Assembly (NCBI GenBank): GCA_014728185.1
Contig: WJMB01000217.1
Location: forward strand, 1 to 19,455
Reading direction: 5' to 3'
Source of the DNA: Candidatus Coatesiibacteriota bacterium
Lineage (GTDB): Bacteria; RBG-13-66-14
Length of the DNA: 19,455 bases
The position numbers and the translations under genes were made by a program. Every line of letters begins with the position of its first letter. Position 1 is the stretch's first letter. The notes under the pieces are model-generated. The model saw only the letters and a list, made by a program, of their open reading frames with translations, did not search any database and was not told the DNA's origin. Positions 1 through 6,372 of the stretch are shown in pieces.

Positions 1-246
1 CTCGCCGAGGCCGGTCGTCGGCTGGCTCGGGGTATCGCCTTGTCGCTGACCCTGATCGACGCCGACCTGGTGGTCATCGGCGGCGGACTGTCCCGGGCGG
101 GGGACTTGATCTTCGAACCGGCCCGCGCCGCCCTGGCCGAACAACTGTTCCCCGAGCGGCCCGGCCTGCGACTGGTCGCTTCGACACTGGGCGACGCCGC
201 GGCGGTCCTCGGCGCCGCCGCCTGGGCCTGGGATTCGATCACCTGA
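1..246 (+). CDS. ROK-family sugar kinase (glucokinase-like), C-terminal fragment
   Basis: An open frame runs from the first base of the window to a TGA at 244-246, giving the last 81 residues of a protein whose start lies to the left. The segment DADLVVIGGGLSRAGD followed by a helix and a final LGDAAAVLGAA is the usual C-terminal signature of ROK-family kinases: a strand ending in IGGG, then E-P-x-R-x-A-L, then the closing glycine/alanine-rich helix. Known members are ATP-dependent glucokinases, other hexose or N-acetylhexosamine kinases, and transcriptional repressors. The N-terminal ATP site and the zinc motif are outside the window, so the substrate and the kinase-versus-repressor choice cannot be decided. 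A TTG at 40 is open as a start but would remove conserved sequence, so the fragment is read as continuing from upstream. Confidence 0.8.
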   Translation, partial: LAEAGRRLARGIALSLTLIDADLVVIGGGLSRAGDLIFEPARAALAEQLFPERPGLRLVASTLGDAAAVLGAAAWAWDSIT

Positions 247-424
247 TACCGGCAGGTGCTACCATGGCGCCGGGCGTTGACTGATAAACCGCTGGCCGGA
301 TAAACCGATTGGAAGACCGGTCATGCCCCCTGTTGTCTGGCTTCCCCGTATGTGATCGGTTACCTTCAATGCTGAGCAAACCTCCACTGGCCGCGAGCCC
401 TTTGTTTTTTGTATCGCCTTCTAC

Positions 425-461
425 GTCTTGCCTTCTGAAGAGTCTTGCCTTCTGAAGAGTC
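425..461. repeat. 17-bp perfect tandem duplication
   Basis: GTCTTGCCTTCTGAAGA occurs at 425-441 and again directly at 442-458, followed by a further GTC. Each unit contains the small self-complementary core CTTCTGAAG. It could be replication slippage or a doubled protein-binding site. Only two units are present, so it may be variable between strains. Confidence 0.75.
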
Positions 462-518
462 GAAGAGCATCGGGTTCAAATTGACGCGCCGGCGTCTCTA
501 GCGCCCGGAGATGTGTTT

Positions 519-527
519 TGTTATAAG
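519..527 (+). promoter_or_regulatory. Extended -10 promoter candidate upstream of the GIDE-domain gene
   Basis: TGTTATAAG fits an extended -10 element (TG, one base, then TATAAG at 522-527). No good -35 is present at 16-18 bp, as is common for extended -10 promoters. Predicted transcription would start near 534, giving a leader of about 65 nt before the start codon at 600. Confidence 0.4.
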
Positions 528-599
528 TGCCAGGTAACCTTGTAAAACGTACCTCCACATGGCGCTTGAAAGAAGCGTAAGTAGACAAAGGAGATCTCA

Positions 600-1355
600 A
601 TGGGCTTCTATATCGGCGGCGGCGCATGCCTGCTCATCGCCATAATCGGTTTCTTCGTCCTCGGGGCGGCCAAGCGCAAGCGCGAAGACATCATGGGCAC
701 TGAAACATACAGCGCCAAGGAGATCCAGGAGGTCTACAAAACCACCAAAGAAGAGATGCTGGACGGCGAATTCAGCTTCCCCTGCGAACTCAAGGGCTCC
801 ATCGAGGCCGACGCGCCGGTCACCGCGCCGATGTCGGGAAAGCGCGGGGTTTGGTACCGCTCCACCGTCGAGCGCCAACGCCAGGAGACCCACTGGACCA
901 CGGACAAAAAAGGCCGGCGGCGCAAGATAACCCGCCAGGTCTGGGAGACCGTCTCCGACGAAAATGACCGCTGCGATTTCCACGTCGTCGACGAGAGCGG
1001 CCGCACCCTGGTGCGCTCCACCGGTGCCGAGATCATCGGCGCCCACGTCGTCTTCGACCGCTACGAGAAGGAACCGGGCTACGGCGAGAACCGGGTGCTG
1101 GGCCACCGGCGTCAGGAGTGGCTGGTCCCCCTCGGTGTGCCCGTCTACGCCCTGGGACACGTCACCGACCGCGGCGGCGAGCTGGCCATGCAGGACGTCG
1201 GGGGCGACGACCGCTACATCATCAGCCTGAAGAGCGAGCGCGAACTGGTCGAGGGCCTAGGCGGCCGGGTCAAGCTCTGGCGAGTGCTGGTGCCCGTGCT
1301 GGGGATTATTGGCGTGGGGCTGATCGTCCTGGGTCTATTTAACCCCTGGGCCTAG
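600..1355 (+). CDS. Membrane protein with GIDE domain
   Basis: The 251-residue protein has a hydrophobic segment at about residues 4-22, a basic stretch (KRKR, 25-28), a soluble region, and a second hydrophobic segment at about 226-247 near the C-terminus. The middle matches the GIDE domain by pattern: IEADAPVTAPMSGKRGVWYR (69-87) resembles its opening, where a glycine- or proline-flanked P-loop-like turn precedes a conserved W/YYR. EWLVPLGVPVYALGHV (173-188) resembles its closing strand. GIDE is the domain of the eukaryotic mitochondrial E3 ligase MUL1/MULAN, but no RING finger follows here; bacterial GIDE proteins of this layout have no known biochemical role. The start is set by AAAGGAG at 587-593, about 7 nt before ATG. 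It appears to be a single-gene unit ending at a hairpin terminator. Function unknown beyond membrane location. Confidence 0.75.
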   Translation: MGFYIGGGACLLIAIIGFFVLGAAKRKREDIMGTETYSAKEIQEVYKTTKEEMLDGEFSFPCELKGSIEADAPVTAPMSGKRGVWYRSTVERQRQETHWTTDKKGRRRKITRQVWETVSDENDRCDFHVVDESGRTLVRSTGAEIIGAHVVFDRYEKEPGYGENRVLGHRRQEWLVPLGVPVYALGHVTDRGGELAMQDVGGDDRYIISLKSERELVEGLGGRVKLWRVLVPVLGIIGVGLIVLGLFNPWA

Positions 1356-1416
1356 ACCCTGAGATACAGAGCGTGGATCAAGCTCCACGCTGCAGCGATA
1401 TGCCTTACAATACAGA

Positions 1417-1455
1417 GCGGGGATGAGGGGTCGGCCCCTTCATCCCCGCCGTTTT
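1417..1455 (+). terminator. Intrinsic terminator after the GIDE-domain gene
   Basis: GCGGGGATGA (1417-1426) pairs perfectly with TCATCCCCGC (1440-1449). The stem continues with GGGG/CCCC across a one-base bulge, closed by a TCGG loop, and GTTTT follows at 1451-1455. A smaller hairpin without a T-tract (GCGTGGA/TCCACGC, 1371-1390) lies between the stop codon and this stem. The next gene is leftward and convergent, so the structure may stop transcription from both sides. Confidence 0.75.
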
Positions 1456-1476
1456 CATACACTACAGACGATTGCC

Positions 1477-2505
1477 CTAATAACCCCGTTCAGGCTTGAC
1501 CAGGTTGACCAACTCCCGACCCGAGAGGTACCGCCGCAGGTTGTCGTTGAACAGTCCCGTGATCTTGGCGTACATCCGCCGGGTCAGGCTGGCCGTGTGC
1601 GGGGTCAGGATCAACCCGGGCGCCGACCACAGCGGCGACTCCCCGGGCAGCGGCTCCTCCCGCGTCACGTCCAGCGCAGCACCGCCCAGTCTTCCCGACT
1701 CCAGCGCCGCCGCCAGGGCCTGCTCGTCCAGTGTCCCGCCGCGGCCGACGTTGACCAGCAGCGCACCCTTCTTGATCGCGCCCAGCTTCTCGGCATCCAG
1801 CCAGTTCTCCGTCTCCGGAGTCAGCGGCAGACAGTTGAAGATCACATCCACCCCGGCCAGCAGTTCCCGCCAGTCACCGGGACCGAAGACCCGGGTAGCC
1901 TCGCGGACCAGGCGCGGCACCTTGACCATCGCCCAGACCTCGACGCCGAAGCCGGCCAGCCGCCGGCCGATCTCCACCCCAATGCTGCCGAAGCCCAGAA
2001 TCGCCGCCCGGCTGCCGCAGAGCTCGAGCTGCTCGAGACCGACTCCCGTGCGATCGTAGCGTCGCTCCCGCTGACGCTCCAGGCACAGCGGCAGCCTGCG
2101 GGCCAGAGCCAGGGTCAACGCCAGGGCCTGCTCGGCCACCGCCACCGAGTGCACCCCGTGGGCGTTGGTTAGCACGATCCCCCGCCGCGCGATCTCCCCG
2201 AGGGGTACGTGCTCCATCCCCGCTCCAGCGAGCTGGATCCACATCAGGTTCCCCGCCGCCTCGAGCTTGGCCTCGTCGATGGACCAACCGAAGAAGACGT
2301 CGGCCCGGGGCAGCTCATCGTAAAAGTGCGCGCGACCCCGGCTTGCCACCACCTCGATGTCGGGCAGGCCGTCGCCGTCCAGGTCGCTGCCCCCCGTGCG
2401 GGCCAGGGACTCGCGGATGTCGGCGGCCACCTCGCGCTGGGTCTCGTAATCAGCGCTGACGAAGACCAGGATGCGTTGGGGCGTATTGCCGAAGTCCGTT
2501 CTCAT
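1477..2505 (-). CDS. D-isomer-specific 2-hydroxyacid dehydrogenase family protein
   Basis: The 342-residue product has the family's layout. A Rossmann NAD(P)-binding domain lies in the middle, with GFGSIG at 171-176. The conserved NVGRGG strand follows, with the catalytic arginine at about 255. The EEPLP segment has the catalytic glutamate at about 284, and TPHTA has the catalytic histidine at about 303. Such enzymes interconvert 2-keto and D-2-hydroxy acids with NAD(P)H; the substrate cannot be read from sequence. The start chosen is the ATG at 2505, preceded by AAGGAG six bases upstream; a longer in-frame reading would run through the palindromic repeat at 2544-2730 and is rejected. Odd point: residues 41-49 read DLDGDGLPD, the pattern of a calcium-binding loop, in the usually variable substrate domain. 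A sigma-54-like core in the upstream repeat points into this gene. Confidence 0.85.
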   Translation of the reverse strand: MRTDFGNTPQRILVFVSADYETQREVAADIRESLARTGGSDLDGDGLPDIEVVASRGRAHFYDELPRADVFFGWSIDEAKLEAAGNLMWIQLAGAGMEHVPLGEIARRGIVLTNAHGVHSVAVAEQALALTLALARRLPLCLERQRERRYDRTGVGLEQLELCGSRAAILGFGSIGVEIGRRLAGFGVEVWAMVKVPRLVREATRVFGPGDWRELLAGVDVIFNCLPLTPETENWLDAEKLGAIKKGALLVNVGRGGTLDEQALAAALESGRLGGAALDVTREEPLPGESPLWSAPGLILTPHTASLTRRMYAKITGLFNDNLRRYLSGRELVNLVKPERGY

Positions 2506-2603
2506 CCTCCACTCCTTATGCTTGCCGTTACAGAATCGACCGCCGGGACCTTCGCCAAACCCGCCGCCGCGCCGCACCCCCTCGAACAGCTCACGGGGAG
2601 GCT

Positions 2604-2619
2604 TTGGCACGTTTCTTGC
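2604..2619 (+). promoter_or_regulatory. Sigma-54-like core in left inner arm, copy 1
   Basis: TTGGCACGTTTCTTGC matches the RpoN consensus (TGGCAC-N5-TTGC) with the required 10 nt between GG and GC. It points rightward into the loop, where a start would fall near 2630. Transcription from it would be antisense to the gene at 2746-3168. Whether it acts as a promoter or is just part of the palindrome is unknown. Confidence 0.4.
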
Positions 2620-2663
2620 GGAGAGCCGGGCTGGGTTCTGGAGGACGGCCCGCCCCGCCCTGC

Positions 2664-2680
2664 TGCAAGAAACGTGCCAA
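2664..2680 (-). promoter_or_regulatory. Sigma-54-like core in right inner arm, copy 1
   Basis: On the minus strand this reads TTGGCACGTTTCTTGCA, a full match to the RpoN -24/-12 consensus including the A after TTGC. It points leftward, with a predicted start near 2653, and would transcribe through the left half of the element into the 2-hydroxyacid dehydrogenase gene (start codon at 2505). Confidence 0.45.
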
Positions 2681-2745
2681 AGCCGGTGCCGCGCGGTGGC
2701 TTCACTCACAAGGTCTTGGCGAAGGTCCCGCTCCCGGCCGTCGCC

Positions 2746-3168
2746 CTATTCACCCTCTTCGGGGTGGTGGTTCTCGCCGGGGAGCGTCGTCGAGTTGTCG
2801 GGGGCCGCGCTGCGTTCGAGGGCCACCGCCAGCTCGCCGGACTCGACGGTTAGAACCTCGCGGGGCAAGTGGCCGTCGCAGCGCAGGTATAGCCGGGCGG
2901 GTAGTTGGTTCTCGCCCAGATATATTGAAAAGCTCCCGTCGGGGCCGCTCTGAGCGCTATGCTCGAGGGGGTCGTAGTTGTCGGGGACCTCGAGGGGCCA
3001 GGCGGTGATTTCGACGTTGGGCAGCGGGGCGTTGGTCGGGGCGTCGTAGACCGTGCCGGTGATCGCCGGCTCGCCGGGTTGATCGCAGAGCATGATCAGA
3101 CCCGCCGCCGCGAGGAACCCCAGGGCGAAGTAGATCAGCAGGCGGTACCAGGGCGTTTGCGGGGGCAT
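2746..3168 (-). CDS. Small membrane-anchored protein with carboxypeptidase regulatory-like domain
   Basis: The 140-residue product has an N-terminal hydrophobic segment (about residues 9-27) followed by a short beta domain. ITGTVYDAPTNAPLPNVEITAW (about 36-57) and the later GPDGSFSIYL are the usual opening and DG-x-F strand of carboxypeptidase regulatory-like (CarboxypepD_reg) domains, a transthyretin-like sandwich found on bacterial surface proteins. The end is acidic and probably disordered. LIMLC near the segment end is a poor lipobox, so a transmembrane anchor or uncleaved signal is preferred over a lipoprotein. The ATG at 3168 lies 6 bases after the stop codon of the upstream nuclease gene and has no strong ribosome binding site, which suggests translational coupling within one operon. 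Function unknown. Confidence 0.65.
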   Translation of the reverse strand: MPPQTPWYRLLIYFALGFLAAAGLIMLCDQPGEPAITGTVYDAPTNAPLPNVEITAWPLEVPDNYDPLEHSAQSGPDGSFSIYLGENQLPARLYLRCDGHLPREVLTVESGELAVALERSAAPDNSTTLPGENHHPEEGE

Positions 3169-3174
3169 TAATCG

Positions 3175-4182
3175 TTACTCTGTCGTCGTGGTAGGAAGAT
3201 AGACGGGTTTTAGGGGTATCTGGCGTTGGTACTCCGGCTCCAGTTTCTCGTAATGCTCGAGTAAGAGTCTTGTGAACTCTAAGCGGTCGAGAAGGGTTAT
3301 CGGTCGGTTGGAGCGTTCTGCCTCGATACGGGCATCCTTGGAGTATCCACCGAAGGAGACGAAAAGGCCGCGGTCTTCGGACTGAAGGATGCCGATAAAA
3401 CTGCGGATCATATTGCTGTCGGCTGCACTCTCGCGCTTTTTTACCTGTACTTTTATCCGGGGTTGTTCCAGGTGGAACGGATCAGGGCCGGCCAGGATGT
3501 CAACGCCGCGGTCGGGTCCCTTGGCGCTTTGGGTGACAAAGTAACCCATTGCCCGAAGGAGCGCCGCAGTGAGCTCCTCGAACTCGTAACCATCCAGGCG
3601 GGCCAGCAAGTCGCCTATTAGTTCGTCACTTCGAGCCTTGACATCCTCGTAGTAGTCGATTGCCGTTTCGTCCTCTTCCTCTTCGGGTTCTGGTTGGTCC
3701 ATTTCTGTGGCTGCTTGACCCTCGGCCACCGCCAGTAACTCTGGTAGGAGTTTCGTTATTTCGAAAAGTGTAGAAATCGCACCAAGGGTATTGCGGGCGG
3801 ATTGGGAAAGCAGGTCTCGATCCGCCCGCCGCCAGCTCTCCACTCTGCGAATATGCGGGTATTCGCCTTCATACTCGTCGATGGCTTTCGGATCGTATTG
3901 GTATCCATCGGCGGCTTGCCCAATCAGATACTCTCGACTGGCGGGCAGATAGGTAACGAGATAATCACCCGGCTCAATCTCCTTGGCCAACCTCCACAAC
4001 TGGCCCGCCCAGACAACAACCTGCATTCGTTTGGCTTCAGGGGACTGTTCTTGTAATGCGGCTCTTACGGCTTCAATGCTGTCGTAATTGTTAAGGTTAT
4101 CATGTAAGTCAAAGCCTACGGCTACTAACTCTTTTTCTTCGAATTGATCGGCCAGAATCGCATCCCTGCCGGCCCGCACCAT
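3175..4182 (-). CDS. Mrr-like restriction endonuclease family protein
   Basis: The 335-residue protein has two parts. Residues 1-120 resemble the N-terminal domain common in Mrr-type proteins: an opening VRAGR, then GQLWRLAKEIEPGDYLVTYLP, then a YLIGQ strand and PHIRRVESW, probably a PUA/EVE-like fold. After an acidic linker (EPEEEEDE, about 165-172) comes the nuclease domain with the Mrr core: YEFEELTAALLRAMGY (E203), GVDIL (D228) and VQVKK (Q246 and K248). Type IV Mrr enzymes cut modified DNA; no methylase or other restriction subunit is nearby, so it is an orphan. The ATG at 4182 is used. In the same frame, ATG GCT AAA TGA GCT TGG lies immediately upstream (4200-4183), so a longer start giving M-A-K-stop-A-W-M-V-R-A-G is blocked by TGA. 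Relatives often carry the A-W before V-R-A-G, so the first residues may have been lost. The gene follows prfB closely and is probably co-transcribed. Confidence 0.8.
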   Translation of the reverse strand: MVRAGRDAILADQFEEKELVAVGFDLHDNLNNYDSIEAVRAALQEQSPEAKRMQVVVWAGQLWRLAKEIEPGDYLVTYLPASREYLIGQAADGYQYDPKAIDEYEGEYPHIRRVESWRRADRDLLSQSARNTLGAISTLFEITKLLPELLAVAEGQAATEMDQPEPEEEEDETAIDYYEDVKARSDELIGDLLARLDGYEFEELTAALLRAMGYFVTQSAKGPDRGVDILAGPDPFHLEQPRIKVQVKKRESAADSNMIRSFIGILQSEDRGLFVSFGGYSKDARIEAERSNRPITLLDRLEFTRLLLEHYEKLEPEYQRQIPLKPVYLPTTTTE

Positions 4183-4192
4183 CCAAGCTCAT

Positions 4193-5312
4193 TTAGCCAT
4201 TGCTTTTCTCCTTCTTGTGCTCCCACCTCAGGTAGGCCTCGATGAAGGCGTCCAGGTCGCCGTCGAGAACGGCGTCGACGTTGCCCGTCTCGCAGCCGGT
4301 GCGGGTGTCCTTGACCAGTTGGTAGGGGTGGAGGACGTAGTTGCGGATCTGCTGGCCCCAGGCGATGTCGCTCTTGTCGGCCTTGGAGTCGGCCAGCTCG
4401 GCCTCGCGCTGTCGGCGGTAGTAGTCGGCCAGGCGGGCGCGCAGGACCTTCATGGCGTAGTCGCGGTTGGCGTGCTGGCTGCGCTCGTTCTGGCAACTGA
4501 CGACGATGCCGGTGGGTTTGTGGGTGATGCGCACGGCGGAGTCGGTGGTGTTGACGGACTGGCCGCCGTGGCCCGAGGCGCGGAAGACGTCGATGCGCAG
4601 ATCACCGGGGTCGATCTCGAACTCGATGTCGGTGTCCAGGTCCGGGTAGGCGTAGAGGGCGGCGAAGGAGGTGTGGCGGCGTCCCGAGGCGTCGAAGGGT
4701 GAGATGCGCACCAGGCGGTGGACACCTATCTCGCCTTTGAGACGTCCGTAGACCAGCTCGCCGCGGACGGCCAGGGTGACGGACTTGAAGCCGGCCTCTT
4801 CGGCCGGGGAGAGCTCGATGAGTTCGAGCTTCCAGCCTTGGCGCTCGCAGAAGCGGGCGTACATGCGATAGAGCATCCCGCACCAATCGGCGGACTCGGT
4901 GCCGCCGGCGCCGGGGTGCAGCTCGACGATGGCGTCCTCGTCGTCGTACTTGCCGGCGAGCAGGGCCTGGGCGGTCAGGGACTCGGCTTGGCGGGCCAGG
5001 ACGCCCAGTTGCTCGACGACCTGGCCGAGCTCGCCGGCGTCCTCCTCGTCGAGAGCCATGGCACCCAGCTCCTCGAGGTCGGCGAGGTCGGACTTCAGTT
5101 TGTCGGCGCGTTCGAGCTCGCCGCTGAGGCGGGAGGCCTCGGAAGAGAGCTTGCCGGCGGCGCGGGGGTCGTCCCAGAAGTCCTGAGCGGTCATCAGCTT
5201 GTTCAGCTCGTCTAGGCGCTTGCGTTTGCGTTGGGGGTCAAAGACACCCCCAGAGGTCGGCTACAGCGTGTTGGGCGCGTTCGAGGTTCTCGGCGAAGCC
5301 GGTGTCACTCAT
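4193..5312 (-). CDS. prfB: Peptide chain release factor 2, with programmed +1 frameshift
   Basis: RF2 recognises UGA and UAA and releases the finished peptide from the ribosome. The main frame (5239 to 4193) contains the codon-recognition tripeptide SPF in RISPFDASGRRHTSF and the catalytic GGQ in RASGHGGQSVN. The first 24 codons are in another frame: ATG at 5312 (AGGAG five bases upstream) to an in-frame TGA at 5240-5238. At CTT TGA C the ribosome must skip one base (T at 5240), after which translation continues D-P-Q-R-K-R-K-R-L-D-E-L into the body. The joined product is 372 residues, close to the 365 of E. coli RF2, and the first residues after the shift fit the family's N-terminal helix. 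It is autoregulatory: when RF2 is scarce the TGA is read slowly and frameshifting rises. The stop TAA overlaps a short reading upstream of the nuclease gene. prmC, which methylates the GGQ glutamine, is elsewhere in the window. Confidence 0.96.
5237..5252 (-). promoter_or_regulatory. prfB: prfB +1 programmed frameshift signal
   Basis: The minus strand reads TGGGGGTGTCTTTGAC. A Shine-Dalgarno-like run of Gs sits three bases before CTT TGA C, the same arrangement as the E. coli site AGGGGGTATCTTTGAC, with T for the first A and G for one A in the spacer. The zero-frame codons are TGG GGG TGT CTT TGA; after the slip they become CTT then GAC. Confidence 0.95.
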
Positions 5313-5355
5313 CGGGGCTCCTGGCGGGTTGGTATGGTCGAAACGTCAATACCCG

Positions 5356-5364
5356 ATTGTAGCA
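5356..5364 (-). promoter_or_regulatory. Extended -10 promoter of the prfB operon
   Basis: The minus strand reads TGCTACAAT: TG, one base, then TACAAT at 5361-5356. The position for a -35 at 17 bp is GAAAAG, which is weak, so this fits an extended -10 promoter. The predicted start near 5349 gives a leader of about 37 nt before ATG 5312. Confidence 0.5.
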
Positions 5365-5436
5365 CATCGGGCCGGTGGCTTTTCCAGGCTTTATCTGCGC
5401 AAGGGTTTGTCGGTAGACTGAAGAGCAGAATGAGTA

Positions 5437-5466
5437 TTGACAAAGTGATACGTGTTTTCCAATGAT
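5437..5466 (+). promoter_or_regulatory. Promoter candidate for the secreted protein gene
   Basis: TTGACA at 5437-5442 is a perfect -35 hexamer. AATGAT at 5461-5466, 18 bp away, is a fair -10 (four of six). The start would be near 5473, about 75 nt before the ATG at 5547. Confidence 0.45.
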
Positions 5467-5546
5467 AACTTGAACATCAACCCGTTCGGCAGGGTTGGTG
5501 GGTCAGCTCATTCACCAGTTTCGCACATACGCATAAGGAGTGCGCA

Positions 5547-6212
5547 ATGAAACGAATCGTCCTGTTCTCGCTGTTGGTAGTCTTTGCTTGCGTCGCGTCC
5601 GCAACGTCGGTCGTCGGTGCGCCGCGGAGAAGCTTCGGCGATCTTATCTACGAGCAGCCCTACGTCGATCCCGAGTACGCCGTGGGCGACTACGGCTCGA
5701 TGCTGCTGGCCGACGACATAACCCCGCCGGGTGAATGGACCATCGACGGCATCCGTATCTGGGGCTGCTATCTGTCCTCGCCCCAGGACTTCGAGGTGCG
5801 GGTCTACTCCGACAACGGCGGGATGCCCACCGGCGGCGACGTACTGCAAACGGTAGCCGTGCCTTCCTCCGACGTCACCGTAACCTTTTACGACCTCTTC
5901 GAGTACGAAGGTGACGAGTACGGCGTCTACCAGATCGATCTGGAGCTGCCGGACGACATCGTCCTCGCCGGCGGCGAAACCTACTGGCTGGTCGCCTCGC
6001 TGAGTGGTTACGGTATCTTCCTGCAGATGGTCAACCGCTACGCCGACTACAACTACGGCCTGCCAGCCTGCTGGAGCGCCGACGACGGCGCGAGCTGGAT
6101 GCGCTGCAGTCAACAGTTCGACGACCAGTACAGCGCCATCATCGAGCTCTACGGCAGCGGATTGTCCACGATCCGGGAGGCTTCCTGGGGCGCCATCAAG
6201 GCCTTGGAATAA
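5547..6212 (+). CDS. Small secreted beta-rich protein of unknown function
   Basis: The 221-residue product begins with a clear signal peptide: MKR, a hydrophobic core to about residue 19, and probable cleavage near V-V-G-A (about 25). AAGGAG at 5534-5539, seven bases before ATG, fixes the start. The mature part is acidic, aromatic-rich and has alternating strands: WTIDGIRIWGCY, FEVRVYSDNGGMPTGGDVL, VYQIDLELPDDIVLAGGETYWLVASL and YSAIIELYG. This looks like one jelly-roll or beta-sandwich domain of the kind found in extracellular proteins. Four cysteines follow the signal region only sparsely. The C-terminus ends in STIREASWGAIKALE, separate from the beta domain; a short W-G-x-I-K tail like this may be a sorting or family tag, but that is a guess. 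A TAACCG/CGGTTA dyad overlaps the stop codon and the repeat element copy 2 begins 35 bp downstream. It appears to be a single gene; function not recognised. Confidence 0.8.
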   Translation: MKRIVLFSLLVVFACVASATSVVGAPRRSFGDLIYEQPYVDPEYAVGDYGSMLLADDITPPGEWTIDGIRIWGCYLSSPQDFEVRVYSDNGGMPTGGDVLQTVAVPSSDVTVTFYDLFEYEGDEYGVYQIDLELPDDIVLAGGETYWLVASLSGYGIFLQMVNRYADYNYGLPACWSADDGASWMRCSQQFDDQYSAIIELYGSGLSTIREASWGAIKALE

Positions 6213-6296
6213 CCGGTACGGTTAGCCGGGAACGGCGCCGTCGTCCCCGGGACCTTCGCCGAACCCATCTCGGGTGTGCCGCCGATCGCAACGGCG

Positions 6297-6312
6297 TTGG
6301 CACGTTTCTTGC
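6297..6312 (+). promoter_or_regulatory. Sigma-54-like core in left inner arm, copy 2
   Basis: TTGGCACGTTTCTTGC is identical to the copy 1 core and points rightward; a start would fall near 6323. The next rightward gene is the M20 peptidase at 7160, more than 800 bp away. Confidence 0.35.
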
Positions 6313-6356
6313 GGAGTTCCGCCGGGCCTCCCGCCGGGCGGCGGCCCCGCCCTGCT

Positions 6357-6372
6357 GCAAGAAACGTGCCAA
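6357..6372 (-). promoter_or_regulatory. Sigma-54-like core in right inner arm, copy 2
   Basis: The minus strand reads TTGGCACGTTTCTTGC, followed by A, a full RpoN consensus match. It faces the core at 6297-6312; transcription from it would run leftward, antisense to the secreted protein gene at 5547-6212. Confidence 0.35.

Larger units (their letters stand above)
247..599. other. Intergenic gap with 17-bp tandem duplication
   Basis: No convincing gene is seen in this 353-bp stretch. It holds two copies of GATAAACCG (283-291 and 299-307, 16 bp apart), with a TTGACT at 277-282 that could be a -35 element. It also holds a perfect 17-bp tandem duplication at 425-458 and, near the right end, an extended -10 promoter for the following gene. 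A short leftward frame at 421-627 has no ribosome binding site or recognisable features and is not called. Confidence 0.6.
2544..2730. repeat. Nested palindromic element, copy 1 (187 bp)
   Basis: Outer arms: 15-bp perfect inverted repeat, CGGGACCTTCGCCAA at 2544-2558 and its complement at 2716-2730. Inner arms: 20-bp perfect inverted repeat at 2600-2619 and 2665-2684, containing TTGGCACGTTTCTTGC, around a 45-nt loop (2620-2664). The loop begins GGAG and ends CCCCGCCCTGCT, as in copy 2 at 6247-6435; the sequence between inner and outer arms is not conserved. No target-site duplication is visible at the edges. It lies between two leftward genes, ending 38 bp before the dehydrogenase start. Confidence 0.9.

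Noticed and set aside
2506..2709. Longer N-terminus for the 2-hydroxyacid dehydrogenase
   Set aside because: The extension is the translated palindromic repeat and precedes a good ribosome binding site with ATG at 2505.
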